From: Ruegeria sp. THAF57
GTDB lineage: Bacteria > Pseudomonadota > Alphaproteobacteria > Rhodobacterales > Rhodobacteraceae
Length of the DNA: 64,000 nucleotides
Direction of reading: 5' to 3'
Assembly: GCF_903914075.1 (NCBI RefSeq)
Contig: NZ_CAIWNQ010000002.1
Location: forward strand, 434,001-498,000
Shown one piece after another: positions 17,323 through 26,066 of the stretch. The translations under genes were made by a program, and so were the position numbers. Below the pieces are notes generated by a model. The model had not been told where the DNA came from. It ran no database searches and was given only the letters and a program-made list of their open reading frames with translations. The first letter of the stretch is position 1. Each line of letters opens with the position of its first letter.

Positions 17323-18453
17323 TCAATTGCTTGTATAGAAGAACGAGAGTTTTCGGCTTACCCCACCAGGCGGCGGCGGGAAGGGCGAGGCCGCCCGCAC
17401 CTGCGCTCTGGCTGCGCGGTCCACTTCGGGCGATCCGGAACTGTCCACGACATCAACCCAAGCCAGCGATCCATCCGGGTTGATCTGGAAAAACACCTGC
17501 GCAAAGCCTCGCGCAGACACAAACACCACCGGCGCGCGGTTTAGATGTACCAGCACCCGGCCCGCGTAATTGGTCGTGTTCGAGTTCCCCGGTCCGCGCC
17601 CACCAGAGCGACTGCCGGTATTGCCCGAAGTGAACGCGTCGATCCCCCTGCGCCGGTAAGTGGTCAGGGGCGACTCTACCTCCTGCGACGGAAATCTAAG
17701 CGCGCTGAAATCCCGCGCACCGCCTTGAACCCCCTGTCTTTGCGGAGTGGGCGTGCGCTCTGGTCGCTGCGGGCGTATCGAAGACGTCACAGCGAGATCT
17801 GAGGTTTCGTCGGTTTCATCCGCGGATTCAGCCAGCGTCGACAGATCGGGCTCAATAGCTTCGTTTTCCAGCGGCACCACCGGAACAGGCGACACTTCGG
17901 GAACAGGCGCGACTTCGGGTGATGGAAGCGCGGCAAGCTGTTGCGGCTCTGGCGCCACGGGTTCAACCTGCGTTGCGACCGCGTCAGGCGCGCCTTCGGG
18001 TGTTTCAGCAACCTCGGACGGCTCAACAGGTGGCGTCTCGTCCACCTCCTGGCTGGCGGCGTCGTCACCTTCTGACGTATTCTCGGTCTCAGCTACATCC
18101 GGTTCAACAGGCTCGGTCGCAACCGGTTGTACGACCTCCGCATCCCCTAAATCCGGCGAGGGCGTCACCTGCGGATTGTCAGACGCAACAAGCGCCTCGC
18201 TGACGGGCACCTCGGGCGGTTCTTCCGGCGCTTCGACCGGTGGTTCAGGCGCTTCGGGCGGTTCTGGCTCAACCGGTTCGGCAATCACTTCGGCAAGGTC
18301 TTCGAACGCGTTGCCCAGCGCCACGGTGTCCGCCGGGCGTTCACTGGTTGGTTGTTCCGACAGGCTTGGGGCCGTGAACGTCAGACCCATCACGTGAATA
18401 AACAGCGATACAAGGATGGCCACAGCCGCTATGACGACCGACCCCCGGATCAT
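17323..18453 (-). CDS. TonB-like energy transducer, Pro/Glu-rich
   Basis: The 376-residue protein has one N-terminal membrane span (about 4-26). A long periplasmic spacer dominated by Pro, Glu, Val and Thr follows (about 45-220), then a C-terminal TonB domain (about 290-376; ARGFAQVFFQINPDGSLAWVDVVDSSGSPEVDRAARAQ is the core). TonB couples the inner-membrane proton-motive force, through ExbB/ExbD, to outer-membrane receptors. It is the last gene of a five-gene operon with ExbB- and ExbD-type genes, overlapping its neighbour by 4 bases. No TonB-dependent receptor is in the window, so the cargo is unknown. Confidence 0.85.
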   Translation of the reverse strand: MIRGSVVIAAVAILVSLFIHVMGLTFTAPSLSEQPTSERPADTVALGNAFEDLAEVIAEPVEPEPPEAPEPPVEAPEEPPEVPVSEALVASDNPQVTPSPDLGDAEVVQPVATEPVEPDVAETENTSEGDDAASQEVDETPPVEPSEVAETPEGAPDAVATQVEPVAPEPQQLAALPSPEVAPVPEVSPVPVVPLENEAIEPDLSTLAESADETDETSDLAVTSSIRPQRPERTPTPQRQGVQGGARDFSALRFPSQEVESPLTTYRRRGIDAFTSGNTGSRSGGRGPGNSNTTNYAGRVLVHLNRAPVVFVSARGFAQVFFQINPDGSLAWVDVVDSSGSPEVDRAARAQVRAASPFPPPPGGVSRKLSFFYTSN

Positions 18454-18827
18454 TCCAGCGCCTTCTCGGTGACCACGTAAACCGAGGTCGCGCCCAGCCT
18501 GCGCAATTCGCCGGTAACCTCGATCAGCCGGGGGGCGGGCGCTGCGCGGTCGGGAACGATCCGGACCGCGCCGGGTTCGCGGCCCTCCATATAGGCTTGG
18601 ACGTCGGTCGTCTGACCGCGAAAGCTGATGCGGCCATCCTCATGCAGGATCAGGGCGTCGGGCGGTTCCCGACCTTCAAGATCCGACGTGTCGACAAGAT
18701 CCAGATCAGGATCCAACGGCGGCGCCACGGTTCCCGCGATCAGGAAAAAGATCAGCATCAGGAAAACGACGTTGATCAGCGCGATGGTAGAATCGCGCTT
18801 GCGGTGGGGACGCATTGACCGGATCAT
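18450..18827 (-). CDS. ExbD/TolR-family biopolymer transport protein (second copy)
   Basis: The 125-residue protein has the ExbD layout: a short basic N-terminus (MIRSMRPHRKRDST), one membrane span (about 16-38; IALINVVFLMLIFFLIAGTV) and a periplasmic domain. The span lacks the usual TPLID motif; ALINVVF takes its place, so the proton-carrying Asp is replaced by Asn. That suggests it is a partner of the neighbouring canonical ExbD rather than a full substitute. It overlaps both neighbours by ATGA. Confidence 0.85.
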   Translation of the reverse strand: MIRSMRPHRKRDSTIALINVVFLMLIFFLIAGTVAPPLDPDLDLVDTSDLEGREPPDALILHEDGRISFRGQTTDVQAYMEGREPGAVRIVPDRAAPAPRLIEVTGELRRLGATSVYVVTEKALE

Positions 18828-19189
18828 TCCAGCACCAAAACGCTGAGGCCGTCACGCCCACGCAACCTGACCAACAGATCAACCAAACGCTGCGACGTCG
18901 TATCGGGGTCAAGGCTGACCAGAACCTGCCCGGTTTCAAGCTGATTACCCAGCTCATCCAGTGTGATCGGTGCACCGTTCAGATCAAGCCGTTCGGTTCC
19001 AAGCTGCACAAAATGCCGCTCTGCCGGGGTTTCTGAGGCCGCGCCTCCGCCTGTTGCATTGCTCAGCTCGATCTCGCCGTATTTGGCGAAAGTTGATGAC
19101 AGCATGAAAAACAAAAGCAACAGAAAGATAACGTCGATGAGCGGGGTCATCGACAATCTTCGCCTGACGAACGGTGCAGGGTTACGCAT
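18824..19189 (-). CDS. ExbD/TolR-family biopolymer transport protein (canonical copy)
   Basis: The 121-residue protein has RRLSMTPLIDVIFLLLLFFMLSSTF. This contains the TPLIDV signature with the conserved Asp needed for proton-coupled energy transfer, in a single span at about 14-35. A periplasmic ExbD domain follows. The ATG at 19189 overlaps the end of the ExbB gene by 8 bases (ATGCGTAA), so translation is coupled. A longer frame running into the ExbB gene is not real. Confidence 0.88.
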   Translation of the reverse strand: MRNPAPFVRRRLSMTPLIDVIFLLLLFFMLSSTFAKYGEIELSNATGGGAASETPAERHFVQLGTERLDLNGAPITLDELGNQLETGQVLVSLDPDTTSQRLVDLLVRLRGRDGLSVLVLE

Positions 19190-19847
19190 GCTCGGGCGCG
19201 ACGGCTGTCGCAGAGGTATCGACCGGACCGGGAATACCCTGACCCGGCACCAGCACCGTGCGCAGAGCCTTGTCCGCGAAAACCCGTTCACGCGCCGTTC
19301 TGCTTTCGAACCAGGACAGAACCATCGAGGTCGGCATGGCAACAGCCAGACCAACGGCCGTCGTGATCAACGCGACCCAGATACCACCGGCCAGCAGGGA
19401 TGGATCAACCGTTGAGCCTGCGGACTGAAGGCTGCGGAAGGCTTCGATCATGCCAAGCACAGTGCCGAACAGACCCAGCAAAGGCGCAAGCTGGGCCACG
19501 GTGTCCAACAACCGGAACCCTCGTTCCAACCCGGCCAGCGCCAGCCCTGCCTCGGCGTCCAGCCGTTGATCCAGCCCTGGCGTGTCCGGTGCATCCATTG
19601 CGACCCCGACAAGCGGAGCAAGATAGCTGCGGCTTTCGGCCAAACGCGCACGCGCGCGCCGGACATCACCGTCATCCCATGCCGCAAGCGCCTGCGACAG
19701 AACACGGTGCCGCCCAACGCCGGAAACGGCAAACTGCCAGAGTTTATAGAGCGTTACCGCAAGTGTCACCACGGACATTGCAATGAGAATTCCAACAACC
19801 GGCCCGCCAAGGGCCAGAATTTCGCGCAATGCGTCCAGCGGGCTCAT
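19182..19847 (-). CDS. ExbB/TolQ/MotA-family proton channel protein
   Basis: The 221-residue protein has three membrane regions (about 15-37, 115-140 and 155-180) in the MotA/TolQ/ExbB arrangement. The conserved segment LDTVAQLAPLLGLFGTVLGMIEAF and the following GGIWVALITTAVGLAVAMPTSM are family signatures. It would form the pentameric channel that energises ExbD and the TonB-like protein encoded downstream. It overlaps the upstream periplasmic protein gene by 4 bases. Confidence 0.9.
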   Translation of the reverse strand: MSPLDALREILALGGPVVGILIAMSVVTLAVTLYKLWQFAVSGVGRHRVLSQALAAWDDGDVRRARARLAESRSYLAPLVGVAMDAPDTPGLDQRLDAEAGLALAGLERGFRLLDTVAQLAPLLGLFGTVLGMIEAFRSLQSAGSTVDPSLLAGGIWVALITTAVGLAVAMPTSMVLSWFESRTARERVFADKALRTVLVPGQGIPGPVDTSATAVAPEHA

Positions 19848-20275
19848 CCAAGTAACTCCACTTCGGTCCGGCTGTTCAATTTCAGCATGTCATCGCACAG
19901 TTGACTGTCCGCACCAGCAACGACGCAGGTGTTTGCACCGTTAATCAACGCCCGCCCCACCCCCGCGCATGTCATGCCCGGTAAATCGAACTGACGCACG
20001 CGCGGCCGGCCCGCGGGCAGATCGCGAAAGTTGAACAGCGACAGGCTGACCACGCTGCCCGAAGCATCGAAAATCACCGTCTCGAAACTTGCCGCATCTA
20101 TTTCGGACCCTGTCTTGTTGTCGATCAGGAACGTCAATCGACAGGCCCCTTCGACATCCTGTAGGGTGTTCAGTTCCAGCAACAGCCCGGTCTGGTCCGC
20201 CCCGTCGGACTGCGCTGCTGCTGCAAGTGGTAGTGAAACGAATATCGCGGCAAGCACCATACGGCGAAACTTCAT
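19844..20275 (-). CDS. Hypothetical exported protein heading the ExbB-ExbD-TonB operon
   Basis: The 143-residue protein has a clear signal peptide (RRMVLAAIFVSLPLAAAAQ) and a mature domain with three cysteines (in EGACRLTF, GMTCAGV and NTCVV, plus QLCDD). The pattern LLLELNTLQDVEGACRLTFLIDNKTG looks like a small beta-sandwich. I know similar unnamed proteins beside ExbB genes in alphaproteobacteria, but no function is established. The tight overlaps imply it works with the channel, perhaps as a periplasmic accessory. Confidence 0.75.
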   Translation of the reverse strand: MKFRRMVLAAIFVSLPLAAAAQSDGADQTGLLLELNTLQDVEGACRLTFLIDNKTGSEIDAASFETVIFDASGSVVSLSLFNFRDLPAGRPRVRQFDLPGMTCAGVGRALINGANTCVVAGADSQLCDDMLKLNSRTEVELLG

Positions 20276-20368
20276 TTGCGCGCTCCCAATTGTTCGACGC
20301 AGTCATCAGCAATCCGCATGCATTGCGGGTGCTGTAACCGTCATATCCAAGACAGTTAGGGCACGAAA

Positions 20369-20392
20369 GGGTCACCGACACCATTGTGACCC
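20369..20392. repeat. Inverted repeat upstream of the TonB operon
   Basis: GGGTCAC (20369-20375) and GTGACCC (20386-20392) are perfect arms with a 10-base spacer. It lies about 95 bases upstream of the operon's first gene, a position that fits an operator. No regulator is assigned. Confidence 0.4.
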
Positions 20393-20446
20393 CACGAGAT
20401 TACGCGTGCTCGGATTTCCGCCGTTGAAGAAGCCGCACCAATGAGA

Positions 20447-20461
20447 GGCCCGAAACGGGCC
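20447..20461 (-). terminator. Hairpin just after the GH9 gene
   Basis: GGCCCG-AAA-CGGGCC forms a compact 6-bp hairpin 6 bases beyond the GH9 stop on the reverse strand. There is no T-tract, so it may be a weak terminator or an mRNA 3'-end stabiliser. Confidence 0.5.
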
Positions 20462-20466
20462 GATGC

Positions 20467-23079
20467 CTACTCATCATGCTCGGGAGGTGCCTCTGGTGCT
20501 TGGTAATTGACCATGGCGCAGGCGATCAGCCATTCCATCGCGTTGGCCTTGATGTCGTGCTCGGACGAGATCGCAATTGTTCGGCTTTCGAAAATCTGGG
20601 CGTATTTTGGCCAGGCCAGTTGATCGGCCGGGTAGATCGAGCCCTCTGTCTTTTGCTGTTCCCATTTGTGCATGACACCGCCAGCGACACCAAAGCTGAT
20701 CTGGCCGGGAATGGGCGGTTTGCCCCGCCCGTCAATCAACAACGGATCAGCGTAATCCCGGCGACCCAAGCCCTGCACAAAGCTTACATTTGCAGGATTG
20801 CACCCCAATCCGAACCACATCCCTTCGACCACCGCCGCCTGCATTTCAGGCGGAAGCTCACCATTGGCTGCAAAGTACAGGGCGAAATGTGCCGCCCGCC
20901 AATTCGACCCCGGCCCAAACCGCAGCCAACCCGGACCCCACGGATAGGTCGCGGTGCTATGCACGCCAAAGTCACGCCCCATACGCTCGGCCCGTTTGAC
21001 CCGGTACCTGATCCAGCCTCTGATCGACTCGACGATCTCGGGGTTTGTTGGCCTGCCTTCCTGTCCCGCCTGAAGATAATCATAATACGAGAACTGGAAG
21101 ATTTCCCTTTGTATCTCTTTGGCGGGATTGTCAGATAAAGGCTCGAACGGGTTGTTGTCCTCGAAAACCTTCAAGGCCGTCGCGTCGCCGCTGGCGCGAT
21201 AGATACTTGCGGCAGCCGCGACACGGGATCGCGACACGACGCTCACCCATTTTTCCGGTTTTGGCTCGGTCCCGTCTTCGTTCAGGGGGGCGGGTGCATA
21301 CGGATTTTTGGACAGGAACTCCTGCTCGGCCCAATACCAGGCGTGGACCGCCTCATCTATGAGGCTATCGCCCAGGGTGGTGTCACCGCACACGTGCTTG
21401 ATAACGTGGCCCAGTTTCGCCGCACTAAAGGCAAACCAGTATGAGGCCCAGTCTTCCGGCCCATAGCAGTAAGCAATCTGAACAGGGTTCCATGAGACCG
21501 AGCCAAATATCCCCGAATTCGAGTATTCAACGCCTCCACCTATGCCGCCATCCTCGCGCTGGGTTCTGCGCCACAGGGAAATGCCCCACAATGCCTCGTG
21601 TATCAGATCGGGCAGAACTGTCTCTCCGTCCCCGCGATCTTCGCTGTTCTTACGGGCACGCACAGATTCGTCGGAAAATGGCTTGCCGCTTTCGGGAATA
21701 TTCAGGTCCAGCGTTCGGGCATAGTCGAACGCTTCGATGATATGCGCCATGTGATAGACGACATCGGTGTGCTGAATACGGCGATCCCAATCCCCTGCGT
21801 CGTGCCATCCGCCCCAGGCATTTGGGTTGAGGTCCTCGGACCATGCCGCGGTGGATCCAGACAGACCCGCGTTTCCGATTGGTTGCTCGCGCAGAATCTT
21901 GAAAACGCTCGACCCGTCATAGCCCTCGGATGTTCGCCCAAGCTGTACGTCGGTTTGCCACACCACCAGCCCGTCTTCGGGGTGGCCATTGCGTGGTCGG
22001 GTTCTGCCTTCGCCATATGGCTCGGCAATTTCGCACCCCGATCTTTGATGATAATACCAGCGCGCGGCCAACCTTAGCGCATCGGCATAAGGGGCATCGG
22101 AAACCTTGAACGGAAAGGAATCCCCTAATCCATCGACGTGCAGGTGATAATCGCCATTCCTGTCCAAATCCGAAAAATCGGCCTGATAGATATCACATCC
22201 ATTGAAGTTCTCTTCATTCCAGTGCGGTTCGGTCGCGGGTTTGACAAGCTCCAGAGTGCCGGTGCGCACAACCGTACGGTCCAGCTCATCAATCAAGCGC
22301 CAGCCCGTTTGTTCGGTCAGAATGACGTCGGTGTTGCCGGGCATTCCGTTCTTATCATGCCCCCACCATTCGCCGACATAGGCTTTTTTCGGGCCTTTCA
22401 CCGGATAGCCTGCCTGACAGACATGCACGGCTTCGCTGAAGGCTGTAACGGGCTTATACCCTTGGATGGTCGCGACAGTGGGTCCTTTGAAGGAAAGCTC
22501 TGCCCCTTGCGGAATTGGTTGGTCCAACACGAAAGTCAGAATGTGACGCTTGGTGCTGTCCCATCGGCGGACGTCCAGTGACTCGGTCCGGATCGGGGTA
22601 GACTTGCGATACAACGCGACAACGGTGACGGGTTGTCCGTTGACGGTAACGCTCCAACCTTCCGGCTGGTCTGCAAGCGCGTGCTGCTGATGCGGCTCCG
22701 ATCCGGTGCGGAAACCAGACAACCTGCTATCGGGCACCACTTTGGGCCACGCCATGAAAAGCTGTGGCTGGGTGACGTTGGCATCGCCCGAGAAATACCC
22801 GTCCTGCCCGTTGAGCCGACCGACCGAACCAAATGAGACATAGGGGTCAGGAACCCATTCGCGATTGTCTTCGGGTTTGACGGCCACTGGATCGGATCTT
22901 TCGAACAGCGTGTCGATGACCGTGATCTGAACGGTGTCATCACCCACGAAACGCAATTGGGTTTCGCTCGGATTTTCCGCACGCAATGAAGAAACCAGCG
23001 CGATCGCAATCGGGGCGGACACTGCCAGAGCAGTACCCTGGAGCAATATGGCACGTCGCGAGAACATCATGAGCCGCAT
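20467..23079 (-). CDS. Glycoside hydrolase family 9 enzyme with Tat signal
   Basis: The 870-residue protein begins with a twin-arginine signal (FSRRAILLQGTAL). An Ig-like cellulase N-terminal domain lies at about 215-330, and a C-terminal GH9 (alpha/alpha)6 catalytic domain at about 335-860. GGWHDAGDWDRR supplies the catalytic-base aspartates, and SSEHDIKANAMEWLIACA near the C-terminus corresponds to the GH9 general-acid Glu region. GH9 enzymes cut beta-1,4-glucans and related polymers. At the edge of a polysaccharide locus it probably trims or releases the polymer in the periplasm rather than digesting external cellulose, which is inference. GGGAG precedes the ATG. Confidence 0.88.
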   Translation of the reverse strand: MRLMMFSRRAILLQGTALAVSAPIAIALVSSLRAENPSETQLRFVGDDTVQITVIDTLFERSDPVAVKPEDNREWVPDPYVSFGSVGRLNGQDGYFSGDANVTQPQLFMAWPKVVPDSRLSGFRTGSEPHQQHALADQPEGWSVTVNGQPVTVVALYRKSTPIRTESLDVRRWDSTKRHILTFVLDQPIPQGAELSFKGPTVATIQGYKPVTAFSEAVHVCQAGYPVKGPKKAYVGEWWGHDKNGMPGNTDVILTEQTGWRLIDELDRTVVRTGTLELVKPATEPHWNEENFNGCDIYQADFSDLDRNGDYHLHVDGLGDSFPFKVSDAPYADALRLAARWYYHQRSGCEIAEPYGEGRTRPRNGHPEDGLVVWQTDVQLGRTSEGYDGSSVFKILREQPIGNAGLSGSTAAWSEDLNPNAWGGWHDAGDWDRRIQHTDVVYHMAHIIEAFDYARTLDLNIPESGKPFSDESVRARKNSEDRGDGETVLPDLIHEALWGISLWRRTQREDGGIGGGVEYSNSGIFGSVSWNPVQIAYCYGPEDWASYWFAFSAAKLGHVIKHVCGDTTLGDSLIDEAVHAWYWAEQEFLSKNPYAPAPLNEDGTEPKPEKWVSVVSRSRVAAAASIYRASGDATALKVFEDNNPFEPLSDNPAKEIQREIFQFSYYDYLQAGQEGRPTNPEIVESIRGWIRYRVKRAERMGRDFGVHSTATYPWGPGWLRFGPGSNWRAAHFALYFAANGELPPEMQAAVVEGMWFGLGCNPANVSFVQGLGRRDYADPLLIDGRGKPPIPGQISFGVAGGVMHKWEQQKTEGSIYPADQLAWPKYAQIFESRTIAISSEHDIKANAMEWLIACAMVNYQAPEAPPEHDE

Positions 23080-23111
23080 ACTCTCCCAGGATCAAACAAA
23101 GCGAGCGTACC

Positions 23112-24053
23112 TCATTTCGCCGTCCGATCCAAACTCTGCAGGAAACGCCAGATCAGGCGGGGGCGCAGCAGGCTGTCGGGGTACAAAACAGCACCGCAGG
23201 CGCCTTCGAACAGGGCAGACGACTTACGCCCGTATTGGTACTGATTACGCACGCCCGACCAGAAGATATCAATTTGCCGCGCACGCAGAAGCGACCGCAA
23301 CCGCGACCCGAACCGATCTTTCATCAAAGGGTTCGCCGCAATTTTTTCGATACACGGTACACGCTGCGCGAAGGCCGGGCCACGCGCCCCGAAATTGGCA
23401 CCGCTGGCGACTTGGCGATAGTTCAACAATGCAGGCCCCTGCACGACGGTGAATTCACCCAAAAGGGCCAGTCGGCACCAGAATTCCCAGTCTTCGCCGT
23501 TGACCAGCGCTTCGTCATACCCACCGCAGCGTTGGGCGCTTTCGGTTCGGACGGCCAGCGCCCCCCCATTGACCACAAAGTTCTTTCGCAACAATGCGGC
23601 CAACTGATCCTGATCCGGCACAAGGTGGCGGTTGTCTGCCCCGCGCATAGGGTGCCCGTCCACGTCGATCCTCTGCACCCCTGCTACGGCAGCAACGGCG
23701 TTGGTGTTTTTCAAAGCTTCGGAGAACGTCCCCAACGCCTGCGCATGCAGTAGGTCGTCGGCATCCAGAAACAGAACAAACTTTCCCTTGGCCCGGCTCA
23801 AGCCAAGGTTTCGGGCTGCGCTGACACCTTTGGCCGGGCCGTCCACGGCGTGAAACCTGTCGTCCAATTGAGCAAAACGATCCGCAATTTCTCGCGTGTT
23901 GTCCGTTGAGCAATCGTCGACGCAGATCACCTCAAAATCAGCAAAGGTCTGGTCCTGCACACTCAGAAGCGTTTCTTCCAGAAACCGCTCCATATTGCGG
24001 GCCGGGATGATAATCGAAAAGACCAGGTCGTCAGAGGTATGCGCCACAATCAC
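23112..24053 (-). CDS. Family 2 glycosyltransferase
   Basis: The protein (about 313 residues) has the GT-A fold signature: FSIIIPARNMERFLEETLLSVQDQT, VICVDDCSTDNT and the metal/nucleotide-binding FLDADD. It would add a sugar to the lipid-linked repeat unit on the cytoplasmic face. The acceptor and donor cannot be predicted. The GTG at 24053 overlaps the previous stop (GTGA). A second GTG at 24047 has ideal spacing to AGGAGG and may be the true start. It follows another GT2 gene in one operon. Confidence 0.88.
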   Translation of the reverse strand: MIVAHTSDDLVFSIIIPARNMERFLEETLLSVQDQTFADFEVICVDDCSTDNTREIADRFAQLDDRFHAVDGPAKGVSAARNLGLSRAKGKFVLFLDADDLLHAQALGTFSEALKNTNAVAAVAGVQRIDVDGHPMRGADNRHLVPDQDQLAALLRKNFVVNGGALAVRTESAQRCGGYDEALVNGEDWEFWCRLALLGEFTVVQGPALLNYRQVASGANFGARGPAFAQRVPCIEKIAANPLMKDRFGSRLRSLLRARQIDIFWSGVRNQYQYGRKSSALFEGACGAVLYPDSLLRPRLIWRFLQSLDRTAK

Positions 24054-25015
24054 CCCTCCTTCACGCGGTCGACTTTGACGGCCGCGCTGCTGTATTCGGC
24101 AAAGTCAAAGCGCAACAGCCCCGCAACCATGCCCGCCCCCCTGAGGATTTCGAGCCACCCCCTGTAAAACCTGGCCCGAGAGCCGAAGCCGAGGCACAAA
24201 CAGGTCAGCGCACCCCAACCCATGGCCGCAACGCTTTTCAGGGCGCGCGTCGCGATACCCTGCCGCCGGATCAGGGCGATGCGACTTAACGTGTTGCCCA
24301 TTCGGAACCACCTTCGGCCAAGCCAGCGCAATGACATGCGGTTTTCAGGCACATCATCCCAAACCAACGCATCTGCTGCAGCCCGGATCGTTCCACCGCC
24401 GTCCCGCAGCCGAGAAAAGAACTCTTCATCTTCGCCCCCGGTGATATTAAATCGCGGATCGAACCGCAGGCCACGTTCCCGAATGATCGCCGCATCGGCC
24501 ATCGCGTTATTCGTCGCCGCAGCCGGCAATGCAGCCCCTTGCAGGTAAGGTCCCATACGAAAAAGATTAAGTGCCTCGATCCAGTCCGGTGGCGGCTGCT
24601 TGTACCGGGGCTCTACCGTTCCCTGCACGGCCACAGTGTCCGGCAAAGTCATCGTTTGCAGCATCTGCGCCAGCCAGTCCTCGGACGCCTCTTCATCATC
24701 GTCCAGAAAGGCGAAGTAATCTGCGTCAGCCGGGGCTTCGTTCAGTGTCCGGTTCCGCGCAGACACGATTCCGCGTTCGTATTCAATGGTGTAGATGACC
24801 GGCCAATGGCTGAGTTTTCCGATATCGCCCAGTGCCTCGGTCGCTGGCGCGTCAGGCGCGTTATCGGCGATCACCAACGTCACACGAATTCCGGGGGCTT
24901 CTAGTACTTGCCGGTTCAGGCTTTCGACCAAATTCCGCAGTCCTTCAGGTCGCAGGTATGTTGCAATGCAAATGGCGATATGCGGCGCAGCTTTATGTGA
25001 TTGTTCACCAGTCAT
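24050..25015 (-). CDS. Family 2 glycosyltransferase
   Basis: The 321-residue protein begins MTGEQSHKAAPHIAICIATYLRPEGL. It has a GT-A fold with VIADNAPDAPATE, an FAFLDDDEE metal-binding motif and ITGGEDEEFFSRL, the region holding the catalytic base in this GT2 branch. A hydrophobic segment near 255-280 may attach it to the membrane. The ATG at 25015 is preferred because conservation begins there. The frame stays open upstream to 25186, overlapping the sulfotransferase gene, with an ATG at 25120 as a less likely start. Confidence 0.85.
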   Translation of the reverse strand: MTGEQSHKAAPHIAICIATYLRPEGLRNLVESLNRQVLEAPGIRVTLVIADNAPDAPATEALGDIGKLSHWPVIYTIEYERGIVSARNRTLNEAPADADYFAFLDDDEEASEDWLAQMLQTMTLPDTVAVQGTVEPRYKQPPPDWIEALNLFRMGPYLQGAALPAAATNNAMADAAIIRERGLRFDPRFNITGGEDEEFFSRLRDGGGTIRAAADALVWDDVPENRMSLRWLGRRWFRMGNTLSRIALIRRQGIATRALKSVAAMGWGALTCLCLGFGSRARFYRGWLEILRGAGMVAGLLRFDFAEYSSAAVKVDRVKEG

Positions 25016-25100
25016 CGGCGAAGCAAGTTTCCGCTCTTGCGGTTCCGGTTTCTTGCACCGGTCCTGTCCGTGTTTTGCGTCGCCGATGATCCTTGCATGG

Positions 25101-25982
25101 TTATCCCTTTTGCTCGGCATCCGCTGGTCGCAGATCGCTCCAGGTGGACCAGGGCAGGGTTTCACGCCCTGTAAGTTCGGCCACAAATTCCATGTCGGGC
25201 CTGAACTGGTTCGCCAGCCTTTCCCGCGTTTCAGATGTCGGAGGCGGAACCATGATGTTCAGATGCTGCTTGTTCATCGACAACATCTGTTTCAAACCCG
25301 GAAGGGTCTTCAGCTTTTTCACCCCGTCACCCATTCCCAGTGATCGCATCATATCGCCGCCGAACCGAAGCGACTTTTGCAAAGTTTTGTTCCTGTAGGT
25401 GATGTTTTCATGAAACCTTTCTGAAATCGCCTCTGACCCTTCTCGGGCCGAAAGGCCCAGATGCTCGCAAATCTGATCATAGGACTCGTCTGGATTTGCA
25501 GCCACTTCTTCGGAAAACAGCACCAGCAAAGCGTCCCGGTCAAAGTGCTGCAGCCAGTTTTCCAGATTGGTCTTATACTGGCTTTGCTGCACATAGGCGG
25601 GGTTTTGGGCCAGACCCGCCTCGACCGAAGTCGAGGGCGCAATGTGGCCTTTGCGAATCTCATGCAAATGGTTCGAGAACACGCGCCCAATCGGATCCCT
25701 GAGGATGCAGATCAGCTTGAGGTCCTCGTTATAGGCCCGCGCCCGCCGAGGCGCATCCGAACTGAAGAAGTAGGTTGGAGAACACTCTCCACATATGTTT
25801 CCGGGCGGGGCGTCTGCGAAACAGCTTTCATACCATGCATAGCCCCGGTCATAATTCGCGGTGAAGAAATTCAGCTCTTTGGTGTCATTCGTTGTTACCG
25901 AACTATGTTCGGACAACACGTGATGCAGCCAAGTCGTCGCGGCCTTTTGCGCACCGATTCCTATGAAATCCACCTTCCCCAC
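25101..25982 (-). CDS. PAPS-dependent sulfotransferase
   Basis: The 293-residue protein belongs to the classical sulfotransferase family. The 5'-phosphosulfate-binding loop is IGAQKAATTWLHHVL and the 3'-phosphate-binding motif is LICILRDPIGRVFSNHLHE. Such enzymes move sulfate from PAPS to a hydroxyl, here probably on a sugar of the polysaccharide made by this locus. GTG at 25982 is chosen because AAGGGA lies 6 bases upstream. A TTG at 26015 is the furthest alternative. PAPS synthesis genes are not in the window. Confidence 0.87.
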   Translation of the reverse strand: MGKVDFIGIGAQKAATTWLHHVLSEHSSVTTNDTKELNFFTANYDRGYAWYESCFADAPPGNICGECSPTYFFSSDAPRRARAYNEDLKLICILRDPIGRVFSNHLHEIRKGHIAPSTSVEAGLAQNPAYVQQSQYKTNLENWLQHFDRDALLVLFSEEVAANPDESYDQICEHLGLSAREGSEAISERFHENITYRNKTLQKSLRFGGDMMRSLGMGDGVKKLKTLPGLKQMLSMNKQHLNIMVPPPTSETRERLANQFRPDMEFVAELTGRETLPWSTWSDLRPADAEQKG

Positions 25983-26066
25983 ACGAAATCCCTTCTGAAC
26001 AAACCAACTTACCAATACTTCTGGCAGAACTCCGGGAAATTCAGTTCAGCCAGTCTTTGCGCCCTG

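Noticed and set aside
17747..18397. Ser/Gly/Thr-repeat frame and apparent short DNA repeats
   Set aside because: These arise from the Pro/Glu/Val-rich spacer of the TonB-like protein on the reverse strand. There is no regular repeat unit, so it is neither a CRISPR nor a tandem array.
23963..23977. GTTTC-TTCCA-GAAAC inverted repeat
   Set aside because: Shorter arms and a different core from the GTTTCC-N5-GGAAAC family; within a GT2 coding sequence, so not counted as another copy.
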